Origin: Uliginosibacterium gangwonense DSM 18521
GTDB lineage: Bacteria > Pseudomonadota > Gammaproteobacteria > Burkholderiales > Rhodocyclaceae
Direction: 5' to 3'
Length of the DNA: 64,000 nt
Assembly: GCF_000373965.1 (NCBI RefSeq)
Contig: NZ_KB892868.1
Coordinates: forward strand, 124,001-188,000
Each line of letters opens with the position of its first letter. Positions within the stretch are counted from its first letter, which is position 1. The position numbers and the translations under genes were made by a program. The notes below the pieces were generated by a model. The model saw only the letters and a list, made by a program, of their open reading frames with translations. It did no database searches and had not been told where the DNA came from. Shown here one piece after another: positions 7,832 to 16,864 of this stretch.

Positions 7832-9982
7832 TCAGCGAACCAGATTTTGATCAGTAATGATCCGAGGCGTCAGGAATACCAGCAATTCTGTCTTGTTATC
7901 CACCTTGGTGTTCTTACGGAACAGGTAACCCAGGTAAGGGATATCACCCAGCAGGGGCACCTTGTCAGTGGTGTCAGACGTGTCTTGCTGGAAGATCCCC
8001 CCAATTACCACAGTACCGCCATTGTCCACCAGCACTTTAGTCATCACGTGCTTGGTATCGATCGGCACGCCTGAAGAGGTGGCATTGGTATAGTTGGGTT
8101 TGTCCTTGTTTACATCCACAGTCATGTAGACACGTCCATCCGGCGTAATCTGTGGCGTTACTTTAAGGGACAGCATGGCCTTCTTGAAGGACACCGTCGT
8201 GGCACCTGAACTGGAGGCGGAGGTATATGCCAACTCAGTACCGGACTCAATCAAGGCTTCAGCTTGGTCGGAGGTCATAACCTTCGGCCGGGAAACCACC
8301 TTGCCACGACCATCGGTTTCCAGCGCACTGACTTCCATATCCAGGAAGCGAGTTGCAGCACTGTTCCACAGCACGAAAGAAGTGGAGAACGGCGATGCGG
8401 TATTGGACGATTCCGCAGCAAAGTGAGTCAATTGTGAATTGACCGTAGTCGCCTTGGTATCGGTCAGCCCAGCATAATACATACTGGAATCAAGACTGCC
8501 CCCGAAATTCAGTCGGCCGGTTCCTGCGCTCGTGCTACCTGCTTTGCCACCCACGCCAAGCTTCACACCAATCGATTTCTGGAAGTTATCGGAGGCCTCC
8601 ACGATCTGGGCTTCAATCAGGACCTGACGGACAGGAATGTCGATTTCGGTCAGCACCCGGCGCATGTCATCCAGGCGGGCAGCAACGTCAGTCATGATGA
8701 GCTTGTTGGAACGCTCGTCCATGATGATGGAGCCACGCTTAGACAGCACCGTTTGGGATTTGTCCTTATCCTTCAGGATGCCGTCATAAATCGCCTTGGC
8801 GCTGTGGTAATTGACTTGGAAGGTTTCGGTACGTAGCGGCTCCAGATCGGTGATCTGAGTCTTGGCTTCCAGATCAGCCTTTTCACGCGAGGCCAATTCG
8901 TCTTTGGGCGCAATCCAGATCACATTGCCGTTTTTGCGCATGTCCAGCCCCTTGGCCTGGAGAATGATTTCCAAAGCCTGATCCCAGGGGACATCCTTCA
9001 AGCGCAGGGTCAGAGAACCTGTCACTGAATCGCTGGTAATGATGTTGAAGTTGGTAAAGTCAGAAATAACCTGCAGCACCGAACGCACATCGATATTCTG
9101 GAAGTTCAGCGAGAGCTTTTCGCCTGCATATTTGGCAGTACGTCCATTCCCTTGCACCAGCTTGCGCGGATCTTCCTGAATCGGTTTGACTTCCACCACG
9201 AACTGGGTATCGGTCTGGTAGGCGTTATGTTCCCACAAGCCTGTCGGGGTCACCACCATGCGCACCATGTTGCCTTGTTGCGTGGTCACAACGTTGGAGA
9301 CAGGTGTACCAAAGTCAGTCACATCCAGGCTCTTACGCAGATTTTCCGGCAAAGAGGTTTTCAGGAATTCAATCACCAGGTTTTGGCCTTGTTGGCGGAT
9401 GTCGATCCCCGTATTGGAGTCAGACATATCCACCACTACACGGCCTGCACCATCCTTACCACGACGGAAGCCGATATCACGAATGGCGTGCACTTCCGGC
9501 CCGCCCTTCTGTTCTGCAAAACGTGCCGTGGTGGTGGCTTCAGGAGACTTAGAAACCACGGGGGAGAAGGTGATCGATACTTCACGCCCTTCCACCTTGG
9601 TCTCATAGGTTAGTGGGCGCAGCAGGTTGATCACCAGGCGTGTGCGGTCTGCCACCTGTACCACGTTGGCACTGCGCACATCACCTTCATTGATGGATTG
9701 GGCGCTCTTCCCCAGGGCATTGGCAGTCCCCGGAAAATCGATTGCCACCCGCGCAGGGTTGGAAACACTGAAGCTCCCCAATTGCCCTTCCAGGGGTTGC
9801 CGGAGCGTGACTTTGACGACCACGTTCCCGCCCGCCGCAGAGGACTGGATAGATTCAATGGCATTACGTGCAGAATCTGCCGCAACAGCCGCAGGAGTGG
9901 GGCTCCCTACCGCTGCAATGGCCGAATGCAGGCCGACAATAGCGCACACCAAGGGTGCAACGACACGCAATACGATGCTCAT
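7832..9982 (-). CDS. pilQ: type IV pilus secretin PilQ
   Basis: The start is set at the ATG at 9982, which overlaps the pilP stop as ATGA and opens a signal peptide MSIVLRVVAPLVCAIVGLHS (716 residues). Order: signal peptide, two AMIN-type peptidoglycan-binding domains (about 35-130 and 150-255), N0/STN-like domain (about 295-345) with the DVRSVLQVISDF helix, an N1 domain, then the secretin barrel ending in VPLLGDIPYLGYLFR and ELLVFLTPRII. PilQ forms the outer-membrane gate through which the pilus fibre passes. It closes the pilMNOPQ operon. Confidence 0.97.
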   Translation of the reverse strand: MSIVLRVVAPLVCAIVGLHSAIAAVGSPTPAAVAADSARNAIESIQSSAAGGNVVVKVTLRQPLEGQLGSFSVSNPARVAIDFPGTANALGKSAQSINEGDVRSANVVQVADRTRLVINLLRPLTYETKVEGREVSITFSPVVSKSPEATTTARFAEQKGGPEVHAIRDIGFRRGKDGAGRVVVDMSDSNTGIDIRQQGQNLVIEFLKTSLPENLRKSLDVTDFGTPVSNVVTTQQGNMVRMVVTPTGLWEHNAYQTDTQFVVEVKPIQEDPRKLVQGNGRTAKYAGEKLSLNFQNIDVRSVLQVISDFTNFNIITSDSVTGSLTLRLKDVPWDQALEIILQAKGLDMRKNGNVIWIAPKDELASREKADLEAKTQITDLEPLRTETFQVNYHSAKAIYDGILKDKDKSQTVLSKRGSIIMDERSNKLIMTDVAARLDDMRRVLTEIDIPVRQVLIEAQIVEASDNFQKSIGVKLGVGGKAGSTSAGTGRLNFGGSLDSSMYYAGLTDTKATTVNSQLTHFAAESSNTASPFSTSFVLWNSAATRFLDMEVSALETDGRGKVVSRPKVMTSDQAEALIESGTELAYTSASSSGATTVSFKKAMLSLKVTPQITPDGRVYMTVDVNKDKPNYTNATSSGVPIDTKHVMTKVLVDNGGTVVIGGIFQQDTSDTTDKVPLLGDIPYLGYLFRKNTKVDNKTELLVFLTPRIITDQNLVR

Positions 9983-10503
9983 TTCTTCGCCTCCGGCTCC
10001 TGCAACTGAATTGTGCTTTCGCGCCCGACCCAATCGCCATTGGCGTCTTCGATGAGTTCCTTGAGCACGACTTCTGTTTCGCTAATCTTGGTCACCAACC
10101 CAAAATTCTGCCCCATGTAATTCCCTGCTTTAACCTGGTAGATCGTCTTATCTGCCTGAATCAAGGCGACAGGGCGTCCATTCATCATCATTTGACCCAC
10201 CATTCTGAGTGACTCCAGCGGATAGGCCTCCAGAGGCTCCCTACGCCGATTCGGGTCCGGTGCATTGGCACCACGTGCACCCGGTCGTTTTTCTGGCTCC
10301 AGCCTGGATGCCTGGAATGGATCAACCAGCGCTGCTGCATCGTAATCAACGGATGGAAAGGTCTCCAGCTTTGGCAAAGGCATGAGCTTGGGGCGCATGT
10401 CTTTAGCCTGATCAGCCATCCAGTTCTTCAAATCTTCATGCTCTTCGCCGGAGCACCCCAACAACAGGAGCCCGATCCCAAGCATCAGCCACACCTTACG
10501 CAT
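9979..10503 (-). CDS. pilP: type IV pilus inner-membrane lipoprotein PilP
   Basis: The ATG at 10503 is preferred over one at 10527 because it opens a lipoprotein signal (MRKVWLMLGIGLLLLGCSG, Cys16) and has a GGAG site upstream; the product is 174 residues. The C-terminal beta domain (ALIQADKTIYQVKAGNYMG onward) is the part that binds PilQ N0 in the family. PilP links the PilN/PilO inner-membrane dimer to the secretin. It lies 20 bp after pilO and overlaps pilQ by 4 bases. Confidence 0.95.
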   Translation of the reverse strand: MRKVWLMLGIGLLLLGCSGEEHEDLKNWMADQAKDMRPKLMPLPKLETFPSVDYDAAALVDPFQASRLEPEKRPGARGANAPDPNRRREPLEAYPLESLRMVGQMMMNGRPVALIQADKTIYQVKAGNYMGQNFGLVTKISETEVVLKELIEDANGDWVGRESTIQLQEPEAKK

Positions 10504-10523
10504 TTTGGTATCTCCGAGCCATA

Positions 10524-11198
10524 TCACTGCTTGTTGGCATTTTTGTTGGATTTTTCTCTTCGTTGTTTGGCCACTTCCTCTTCATCAAGGTAACGGTAGG
10601 TCACGGCTGTCACAGCCATCTTCAAACCGTTGTCCTTGTTCATGGAAACAGACAAATCCCGAAGGGTCACAATGCGCGGCAATTTGGCAATATCTGCGGC
10701 AAATTGCCCGAAATCGTGATAGCTCCCCGTCAATTCGACCGCAATCGGCAGTTCTGCATAGAAATCCTTGACCATTTCCTGCCCAGGCTTCCAAAGTTCA
10801 AACTGCAAGCCATGACCACGGCCAGCCTGGTTGATATCAACCAACAAGGCTTCCATTTGCGAGCGGTTGGGCAACTGCTTGAGCAAGGCGCCGAACTGGT
10901 GATCGATTTCATCCAGTTGCTTTTTGTATTCGGCAAGATTGACAGCCTGCTTTTTCTTGTCGAGCCACTCATCCTTGAGCTTTTGCTCTTCAGCATGGCG
11001 GGCGTCCAGAGCATCCAACTGGTCTTTCCAGCTCAACCACCATGATCCAAGCAGGCAAACCAGCAGCAGGACAATCAATACCACAACCTTCGGAGCCATC
11101 GGCCAGACACCCGGATCATTGGGGTCCATCTGCCGGAAATCATCCACCAACCGGTTGAAGGAAAAACCGGCGGCGCCAGGAACTGCGGTCTTTTTCAT
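10524..11198 (-). CDS. pilO: type IV pilus assembly protein PilO
   Basis: This 224-residue bitopic protein has a cytoplasmic N-tail with an FSNRL-like stretch (FSFNRLVDDF), one transmembrane segment at about 35-55 (VVVLIVLLLVCLLGSW), a periplasmic coiled coil (about 58-110) and a ferredoxin-like domain. PilO heterodimerises with PilN to form the periplasmic alignment complex of the pilus machine. Its start overlaps the pilN stop by 4 bases (ATGA), indicating coupled translation. Confidence 0.96.
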   Translation of the reverse strand: MKKTAVPGAAGFSFNRLVDDFRQMDPNDPGVWPMAPKVVVLIVLLLVCLLGSWWLSWKDQLDALDARHAEEQKLKDEWLDKKKQAVNLAEYKKQLDEIDHQFGALLKQLPNRSQMEALLVDINQAGRGHGLQFELWKPGQEMVKDFYAELPIAVELTGSYHDFGQFAADIAKLPRIVTLRDLSVSMNKDNGLKMAVTAVTYRYLDEEEVAKQRREKSNKNANKQ

Positions 11199-11806
11199 TT
11201 GCTTGCCACCCCTGCCGACTGTTGGCTCGACGGAGCCTTTGCTGCGCCCGACTGCTCGGCCACTGGAGCCCGTTCTATGGACATGTTCAGACTGAAGTCT
11301 CCCACCGTACGCTTGTTGTATGTCGTTGTCTTGATGACATCAAGCTTGGGATTCTCAAGAACCGGGGATGCGTCCAGGTTCCGCATCAATTGCGAAACGC
11401 GGGCGTTTGACTGCGAATAGCCGGTGAAATTGATGATCATGCCGGTCTGCTTGATTCCGCGCAACTGCACCCCTTCCGGCATCTGCTTGGCCAACTCATT
11501 GAACAGAGTCACCGTTTCAGTGCGGTTGGATTGCAGCTCTTCAATCACCTTTTTGCGCGACAGCAGCGCCTGCATCTGCTCCTTCATGCGCTTGATTTCG
11601 GCAATATCCTTATCCAGCGTGGCAATCTCGCTCTTCAGGTAGTTGTTGGAACCTTCCTGTCTCTGAATCGCGCCATCAATCAACTGGTAGACCACAAACC
11701 AGATGACCGCCGCGATGATCACGACCAAGCCGATCATGGAGTAGAACTGTTGCCGCCGATTTTTTCTTGCCTGCTCGCGGTGCGGCAGTAGGTTGATGCT
11801 AATCAT
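11195..11806 (-). CDS. pilN: type IV pilus assembly protein PilN
   Basis: This 203-residue protein begins MISINLLPHREQ, the conserved INLLP motif that docks into the groove of PilM, followed by one transmembrane helix (about 25-43), a coiled coil (about 50-90) and a periplasmic alpha/beta domain. A proline/serine-rich tail of some 25 residues follows. It pairs with PilO in the inner membrane and overlaps both neighbours by 4 bases. Confidence 0.97.
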   Translation of the reverse strand: MISINLLPHREQARKNRRQQFYSMIGLVVIIAAVIWFVVYQLIDGAIQRQEGSNNYLKSEIATLDKDIAEIKRMKEQMQALLSRKKVIEELQSNRTETVTLFNELAKQMPEGVQLRGIKQTGMIINFTGYSQSNARVSQLMRNLDASPVLENPKLDVIKTTTYNKRTVGDFSLNMSIERAPVAEQSGAAKAPSSQQSAGVASK

Positions 11807-12879
11807 GCGTCAAATCTCCGCAAAGCCAATCCACACGCCAACATAAGTGCTGGAGCATCCGTTGCGAGGCTCTTGGGCCGTACCTTCTGCGACAAGGCCA
11901 TCCCGGCAAAGGGGTTTGCCACTTCGGTGGTCACCTGGGTACGGCTCGACACGATTTGATCGACGCCTGGGATGACCGCGCAGCCGCCTGACAGCACGAT
12001 GTGATCCACCTGATTGAACTGGGTGGAGGTAAAGAAAAACTGCAGCGCGCGTGAAACCTCAAGCCCCACGCTATCCATGAACGGGCGCAACAGATCGTGT
12101 TCAAAGTTTTCCGGCAGGCTGTTGGAACGCTTGGCAGCTTCCGCCTCTTCAAAACTCATCCCATAGTTGCGGGCGATATCCTGGGTCAGCAGGTTGCCGC
12201 CAAAAGCCTGTTCGCGGGAATACACGACATTCTGGTCACGCAGGATGGTGACTTTCATCATCTGGGCGCCAATGTCGACCATCGCAATGACTTTGCCCTT
12301 ACCTGCTTCTGGCAAACGACTCTGGATCAGATTGAACGCAGCCAGCGAGGCAAACGATTCCACATCCATCACCAACGCCTTCAGCCCTGCCGCCTCGGCC
12401 GCAGCCACGCGATCTTCAACCTTTTCCTTGCGGGAAGCGGCAATCAGCACTTCGACCTCTTCTTCGCTGCCAGGGGCATAGCCCAGCACCTGGAAATCGA
12501 GGTTCACTTCGTCAATGGCGAACGGAATGTACTGGTTGGCTTCAGACTCCACCTGCACTTCCATCTCCACCTCGCGCAAACCGGCAGGCAGGAAGATCTT
12601 TTTGGTGATCACCGAAGGAGCGGGCAACGCGAGCGCAACCTGACGCGTTCCGGAACCTAATCGCTTCCACGCACGTCTAATGGCATCCGCAACAGCCTCA
12701 AGGCTGGAGATGTTGCCATCGGTTACCGCGTCACGCGGCAAAGGCTCAATTGCGTAGCGCTCCAGCCTGTATTGCTTGGAGCTCGCTTCCGACAGTTCAA
12801 CCAACTTAACAGCAGAGGATGATATATCCAGACCAATCAAGGCCTTAGACCCCCCTCCCAGCAACGAAGATATATCCAT
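11803..12879 (-). CDS. pilM: type IV pilus assembly ATPase-like protein PilM
   Basis: This actin/FtsA-like cytoplasmic protein (358 residues from ATG 12879) has the first phosphate motif LIGLDISSSAVKLVEL, the second MVDIGAQMMKVTIL and the adenosine motif VLSGGCAVIPG. It binds the PilN cytoplasmic tail. A TTG at 12891 in frame is an alternative start; AAAGGA lies immediately before that TTG and 12 bases before the ATG, so the choice is not certain. It heads the operon pilMNOPQ and is divergent from the PBP1a gene. Confidence 0.95.
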   Translation of the reverse strand: MDISSLLGGGSKALIGLDISSSAVKLVELSEASSKQYRLERYAIEPLPRDAVTDGNISSLEAVADAIRRAWKRLGSGTRQVALALPAPSVITKKIFLPAGLREVEMEVQVESEANQYIPFAIDEVNLDFQVLGYAPGSEEEVEVLIAASRKEKVEDRVAAAEAAGLKALVMDVESFASLAAFNLIQSRLPEAGKGKVIAMVDIGAQMMKVTILRDQNVVYSREQAFGGNLLTQDIARNYGMSFEEAEAAKRSNSLPENFEHDLLRPFMDSVGLEVSRALQFFFTSTQFNQVDHIVLSGGCAVIPGVDQIVSSRTQVTTEVANPFAGMALSQKVRPKSLATDAPALMLACGLALRRFDA

Positions 12880-13075
12880 AACTTGATGCAATCCTTTAAA
12901 TATCGTTTAAAATCCGATAGTTGGACGCTTTTACGACAATTTACTTTAAATCCTAGCAGTAACCTACTGTGTAAGTAAAGCTGGCTCTTAAAATCGGCGC
13001 CGAACGGCAGCCCAAGTGTTCGTTTTATGCCAAGAGTCGGAATGCTTTCCGTTTCCGCCCTTCTATCTAATATGA

Positions 13076-13103
13076 TTGACGCGGCAGACAATCAAGTAAT
13101 AAT
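13076..13103 (+). promoter_or_regulatory. predicted sigma70 promoter of the PBP1a gene
   Basis: TTGACG (13076-13081) and AATAAT (13098-13103) are separated by 16 bp, each 5 of 6 matches to consensus, with the start codon about 36 bp downstream of the -10 box. It lies in the 260-bp divergent region between pilM and the PBP1a gene, which otherwise holds AT-rich sequence likely to include the pilM promoter. Confidence 0.5.
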
Positions 13104-13139
13104 CCGTCTCACACGCACCGAAACAACTTATTACATCCC

Positions 13140-15443
13140 ATGCGCACCCGCCCATTGTTACTCAGCCTACTGTTCGTTGGCACTTTGCTCGTTCTAGGCG
13201 CCGCATCCATCGCTGTTGCCGCAGCCTTTGCCTGGCCCAAGCTGCCATCGCTCGATGCACTGACCGACTACAAGCCCCGAATCCCCTTGCGGGTGTATAC
13301 CGCAGACGGCGCCTTGATCGGTGAATTTGGCGAAGAACGTCGAACCTACATCGCCATCAACGATGTACCAGAAAAACTCAAACAAGCGATCGTCTCAGCC
13401 GAGGATGATCGCTTCTTCGAACATTCCGGCGTCGACTTTAGCGGTTTGATCCGCGCCACGCTGCTGAACCTGATAGGCGGTAGCAAGCGCCAAGGCGGCA
13501 GCACCATCACCATGCAGGTGGCACGCAATTTCTACCTCAGTCGTGAAAAAACAATCAGCCGCAAACTCTACGAAATTCTGCTTGCCCTCAAGATCGAACA
13601 TAACCTGAGCAAAGAGAAGATTCTTGAGGTCTACATCAACCAGATCTACCTGGGCCAACGCGCATATGGCTTTGCCAATGCGGCACAAACCTACTTCGGG
13701 CGCGAGGTATCCCAGCTTAGCGTAGCCGAATATGCAATGCTCGCAGGCCTGCCCAAGGCGCCATCTGCCTACAACCCGGTTACCAACCTGCCCCGCGCCA
13801 CCTTGCGACAGCATTACGTGTTGCGCCGTATGCGGGATCTGAACTATCTGGATGAAGAGACCTATCAACAGGCCCTGTCCACACCTATGCGCTTGGCAAT
13901 CGGCAGGAACGCCCAGGCTAGCGCTGTCGCCATGCCACATGCTGAATATGTAGCCGAAATGGCCCGCCAAATGGCCTATGACCAGTTCAAGGAGGAGGCC
14001 TACACGCGTGGCATCAAGGTGATCACCACCATCGTCAAGGCAGACCAACAGGCTGCTTACGAAGCTTTACGCAAAAACATCCTGTCTTACGAGCAGCGCC
14101 ATGCCTATCGTGGCCCGGAAGACTATGTGGACCTGAGCAATATTGAGTCCAACAAGGATGAAGCTTTGGAAGAAATGATCGATGCCTATCCCGATCTGGA
14201 TGAGATGAAGCCCGGCATCGTGTTGCAAGCCTCTCGCCAGCTCGTCAAGGTCTACATGCGTGGCGGGGAACTCGTCGATCTATCCGGAGACTCGCTACGC
14301 TTCCCCGGCCCAATGCTCTCCGACAATGCTCCGCAACAAAAACGCATTCGTCCTGGGGCGATCATCCGCCTGGTAAAAGGCAGCAAGAACTGGCTGGTCA
14401 CTCAGCCCCCCGAAGTAGAAGGCGCCTTTGTATCGCTGGACCCTCGTGATGGTTCAATCCATTCCCTGGTCGGCGGTTTTGACTACAACCGCAACAAATT
14501 CAATCATGTGACTCAGGCCTGGCGCCAGGCGGGCTCCAGCTTCAAGCCCTTCATCTATTCCGCAGCCATCGACAAAGGCTATACACCCGGCAGCGTCTTC
14601 CAGGATGCGCCCTTGAATTTCTCGTCAGAGGAAACCGGGGGACGAGACTGGAACCCACAGAACTACGACAACCGCTATGAAGGCCCGATGAGCCTGCGCA
14701 CAGCGCTCGCAAAATCCAAGAACGTGGTGGCCATTCGCGTACTCCAGGCCATTGGCGTGCGCTACGCACAGGACTATGTCACCAGCCGTTTCGGCTTTGA
14801 CCCGGCCAAGAACCCACCCTACCTGACCTTGGCGCTGGGTGCGGGCTCTGTTACCCCCTGGCAGATGGCATCGGCTTATGCCATTTTTGCCAATGGTGGT
14901 TATCGTATCCAGCCCTATCTGGTCAAGGAAATGCAGGATTCCTCAGGCCACGTCCTCGCCCGCGTCACCCCCTCCGTGGCAGGCCAGCAGGCCGAACGGG
15001 TGATTGACCCCCGTAACGATTATCTGATGGACATGATGATGAAAGACGTGGTCCGTCGTGGTACGGCAGCCAAGGCGATGAGCCTGGGGCGTAGCGACCT
15101 GGCGGGCAAGACGGGGACGACCAACGAATATGTCGACGCCTGGTTCTGCGGCTACCAGCCCACCCTGGTCGGAGTCTCCTGGATCGGCTTTGACCAACCC
15201 AAGAAACTCGGCTCAGGCGAAACTGGTGGGTTGCTTGCGCTGCCGATGTGGATCGACTATATGCGCGTCGCATTGAAGGGGGTGCCCGAGCAGTTCATGA
15301 GTCCTCCCAGCGGTCTGGTCAAGGTCCAACCCACCATTGAGAAGGAAGGGGATGACTTTATCTACGAGGAGCATATGCCAGCCCCTCCAGCCGCTGACGC
15401 TCCCGAACCAGACCCCGCTGCACAAAGCGAGCCGACCACCTGA
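13140..15443 (+). CDS. mrcA: penicillin-binding protein 1A (bifunctional class A PBP)
   Basis: This 767-residue inner-membrane enzyme polymerises and crosslinks peptidoglycan. Order: N-terminal membrane anchor (about 5-28), GT51 glycosyltransferase (about 50-225) with catalytic Glu in AEDDRFFEHSG and the RQGGSTITMQVARNF motif, an OB-like insert, then the transpeptidase with the serine motif SSFKPF, the SKN motif and KTGTTNEYVDAWF. Divergence from pilM is the common betaproteobacterial arrangement. A strong terminator follows. The tail is acidic and proline-rich. Confidence 0.97.
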   Translation: MRTRPLLLSLLFVGTLLVLGAASIAVAAAFAWPKLPSLDALTDYKPRIPLRVYTADGALIGEFGEERRTYIAINDVPEKLKQAIVSAEDDRFFEHSGVDFSGLIRATLLNLIGGSKRQGGSTITMQVARNFYLSREKTISRKLYEILLALKIEHNLSKEKILEVYINQIYLGQRAYGFANAAQTYFGREVSQLSVAEYAMLAGLPKAPSAYNPVTNLPRATLRQHYVLRRMRDLNYLDEETYQQALSTPMRLAIGRNAQASAVAMPHAEYVAEMARQMAYDQFKEEAYTRGIKVITTIVKADQQAAYEALRKNILSYEQRHAYRGPEDYVDLSNIESNKDEALEEMIDAYPDLDEMKPGIVLQASRQLVKVYMRGGELVDLSGDSLRFPGPMLSDNAPQQKRIRPGAIIRLVKGSKNWLVTQPPEVEGAFVSLDPRDGSIHSLVGGFDYNRNKFNHVTQAWRQAGSSFKPFIYSAAIDKGYTPGSVFQDAPLNFSSEETGGRDWNPQNYDNRYEGPMSLRTALAKSKNVVAIRVLQAIGVRYAQDYVTSRFGFDPAKNPPYLTLALGAGSVTPWQMASAYAIFANGGYRIQPYLVKEMQDSSGHVLARVTPSVAGQQAERVIDPRNDYLMDMMMKDVVRRGTAAKAMSLGRSDLAGKTGTTNEYVDAWFCGYQPTLVGVSWIGFDQPKKLGSGETGGLLALPMWIDYMRVALKGVPEQFMSPPSGLVKVQPTIEKEGDDFIYEEHMPAPPAADAPEPDPAAQSEPTT

Positions 15444-15456
15444 GGCTGTCATACGC

Positions 15457-15494
15457 AAAGAGCCTGATCGGTCCCTCGATCAGGCTCTTTTTTC
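15457..15494. terminator. bidirectional terminator between mrcA and cyaY
   Basis: A perfect 14-bp stem AAAGAGCCTGATCG/CGATCAGGCTCTTT with a 6-base loop is followed by further T residues on the plus strand and a shorter T-run on the minus strand. It sits between the convergent mrcA and cyaY genes and can serve both. Confidence 0.9.
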
Positions 15495-15512
15495 AGATCC
15501 CCAACAACACAA

Positions 15513-15842
15513 TCAGAATACGACCAGTTCCCCATCTGACAGGGTACGCAGTACATGAGTCAATACTGCGCGCAAATCCTGGCCATCCCGTGTATCAATC
15601 CAGCGCCCGCCTTCCGGGCGGAAATGATGGGCGCCCGTGCGCGCAGCGAGCCAGATTTCCTGCATGGCGGCATGCTGGTTGATCACCACTTTGGCGCCAT
15701 CCTCCAGCTCGACTTCCAGAATGCCCCCGGCACTCATCTGTACATCGCAATCCGCATCAGCGCGGGTAATCGCCGCCTCAATCGCGGCCTCGATTGCGGC
15801 CAATTCGGCCTGCGCCAACTGGCTGAACTTACTCTCATCCAT
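15513..15842 (-). CDS. cyaY: iron-binding frataxin homologue CyaY
   Basis: This 109-residue protein matches frataxin in length and pattern: an acidic first helix (MDESKFSQLAQAELAAIEAAI), the strands DVQMSAGGILEVELEDG, the NQHAAMQEIWLAA stretch and the GGRWIDTRDG turn. CyaY binds iron and IscS and slows Fe-S cluster assembly. It is divergent from the lptM gene with a gap of about 80 bp, the same pairing as yifL-cyaY of enterobacteria. Confidence 0.95.
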   Translation of the reverse strand: MDESKFSQLAQAELAAIEAAIEAAITRADADCDVQMSAGGILEVELEDGAKVVINQHAAMQEIWLAARTGAHHFRPEGGRWIDTRDGQDLRAVLTHVLRTLSDGELVVF

Positions 15843-15923
15843 CCTGCTCTCCGTTGCATATCAATCATGCCTGCGCCTGTTCTGCGCTAAACTTCGGGGT
15901 TCAATTATCGATCCATCGGCCCC

Positions 15924-16067
15924 ATGCGAATCCTGACACTACTCTGCTGCGCTCTGATCCTGTCTGCCTGCGGCATCAAAGGTGCGCTGATCATGCCTCC
16001 CCCCTCCGCAAGCGGCACCACACAAGCGCCACCTGCCAATGGGGTGGGAAGCAGCACGCCAAACTGA
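15924..16067 (+). CDS. lptM: small lipoprotein LptM (YifL-like)
   Basis: A 47-residue ORF begins MRILTLLCCALILSACGIKG, a lipoprotein signal with lipobox LSAC and the CGxKG sequence after the Cys that marks LptM/YifL proteins, followed by a proline-rich tail. In Escherichia coli LptM promotes oxidative maturation of the LPS translocon LptD/LptE. Position beside and divergent from cyaY supports the call. The start follows a short AT-rich leader; no clear ribosome site is visible. Confidence 0.85.
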   Translation: MRILTLLCCALILSACGIKGALIMPPPSASGTTQAPPANGVGSSTPN

Positions 16068-16077
16068 ACAGGCAGCC

Positions 16078-16533
16078 CTACCTGTTCCCCTCATAGAAGG
16101 GTTTGACCACGGCATCGACTGTGGCTGTCGAGCGGACATGCCCAGCCGCCTCAAGCTCCAGCACCACCGCGATATGTTCGCCCGCCACAAGCGGGCGTCT
16201 CAACCCTGCCAACATCAAGTAATGGGTCACCGGCGTCAGGTAATTCTTTTCCTTCGCCACCAGCCGGATCTCCTCCACCTTGTGCGGGCGCATCGGCCCA
16301 CTATCAGCCACCAGCATCTCCACCAGATCGACACGTTCCGCTACGTCAGCACGCGCCCCGACGATCAACTGTGGCACAGGGGAAACAATGTTCAAGAAAA
16401 CGCCACTGCTTTTTTGATGACCGACTGGCGCCCTCACCCAAGCCTCCGTAATCGTCAGTTCCGCGCCCCACGCCGAAGCGCTCCCCACCATCCACCCTAG
16501 CAGCCACAGGCACCACACGCTTCTGCAATTCAT
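16078..16533 (-). CDS. PCuAC-like periplasmic protein with altered copper ligands
   Basis: The start is placed at the ATG at 16533, which opens a signal peptide (MNCRSVWCLWLLGWMVGSASA); the product is 151 residues. The fold pattern of copper chaperone PCuAC (DUF461) is clear: ITEAWVRAPV near 28-37, GVFLNI near 44-49 and YLMLAGLRRPL near 105-115. The usual ligand set H(M)x10Mx21HxM is not kept: Val71 stands where the first His is expected, Met81 is present, and the last pair is H104-x2-M107. It may bind copper differently or not at all. It converges on lptM. Confidence 0.82.
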   Translation of the reverse strand: MNCRSVWCLWLLGWMVGSASAWGAELTITEAWVRAPVGHQKSSGVFLNIVSPVPQLIVGARADVAERVDLVEMLVADSGPMRPHKVEEIRLVAKEKNYLTPVTHYLMLAGLRRPLVAGEHIAVVLELEAAGHVRSTATVDAVVKPFYEGNR

Positions 16534-16864
16534 CGTCTCATCCCGCACAAAAGCCAGATCCACTCAACAATCTGGTAAATACTTCGATTATCACATCAAA
16601 GCCCCTGCATGAGCAGGCAGCCGTGCAGACTTGAACAGACCCCGGGGCAAACAAGCCCAAAAGGGCAAAACACTCCCCAGACAGGCGGGCAGGACATTCC
16701 CGCTTCCATTCAGTGATAAAACATCAACTAGATTCGCCCGGATGTGTAAGCCCCTGAAGCTTGATGAGTACTACTTCACATCCAGACACAGAAGCTATTC
16801 AAGCCAGACCAGACGACAGTCGTAAACACGCAGATGCGATCTTGGATTGGTCCGGGAATACGCC
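16534..16864. other. intergenic region, PCuAC-like gene / EAL regulator
   Basis: About 330 bp between divergent genes. I see only short stems (for example CCTGC-ATGA-GCAGG near 16605-16618) and no convincing gene; a 64-codon plus-strand frame at 16631-16825 has no protein-like features. Promoters for both flanking genes are presumably here. Confidence 0.4.

Noticed and set aside
7599-7850. 83-codon plus-strand ORF downstream of pilQ
   Set aside because: It spans several strong hairpins, begins inside the terminator palindrome and has no protein-like composition. The region is better read as structured non-coding sequence.
16631-16825. 64-codon plus-strand ORF before the EAL regulator
   Set aside because: It has no ribosome site, no hydrophobic core pattern and lies in a divergent promoter region.
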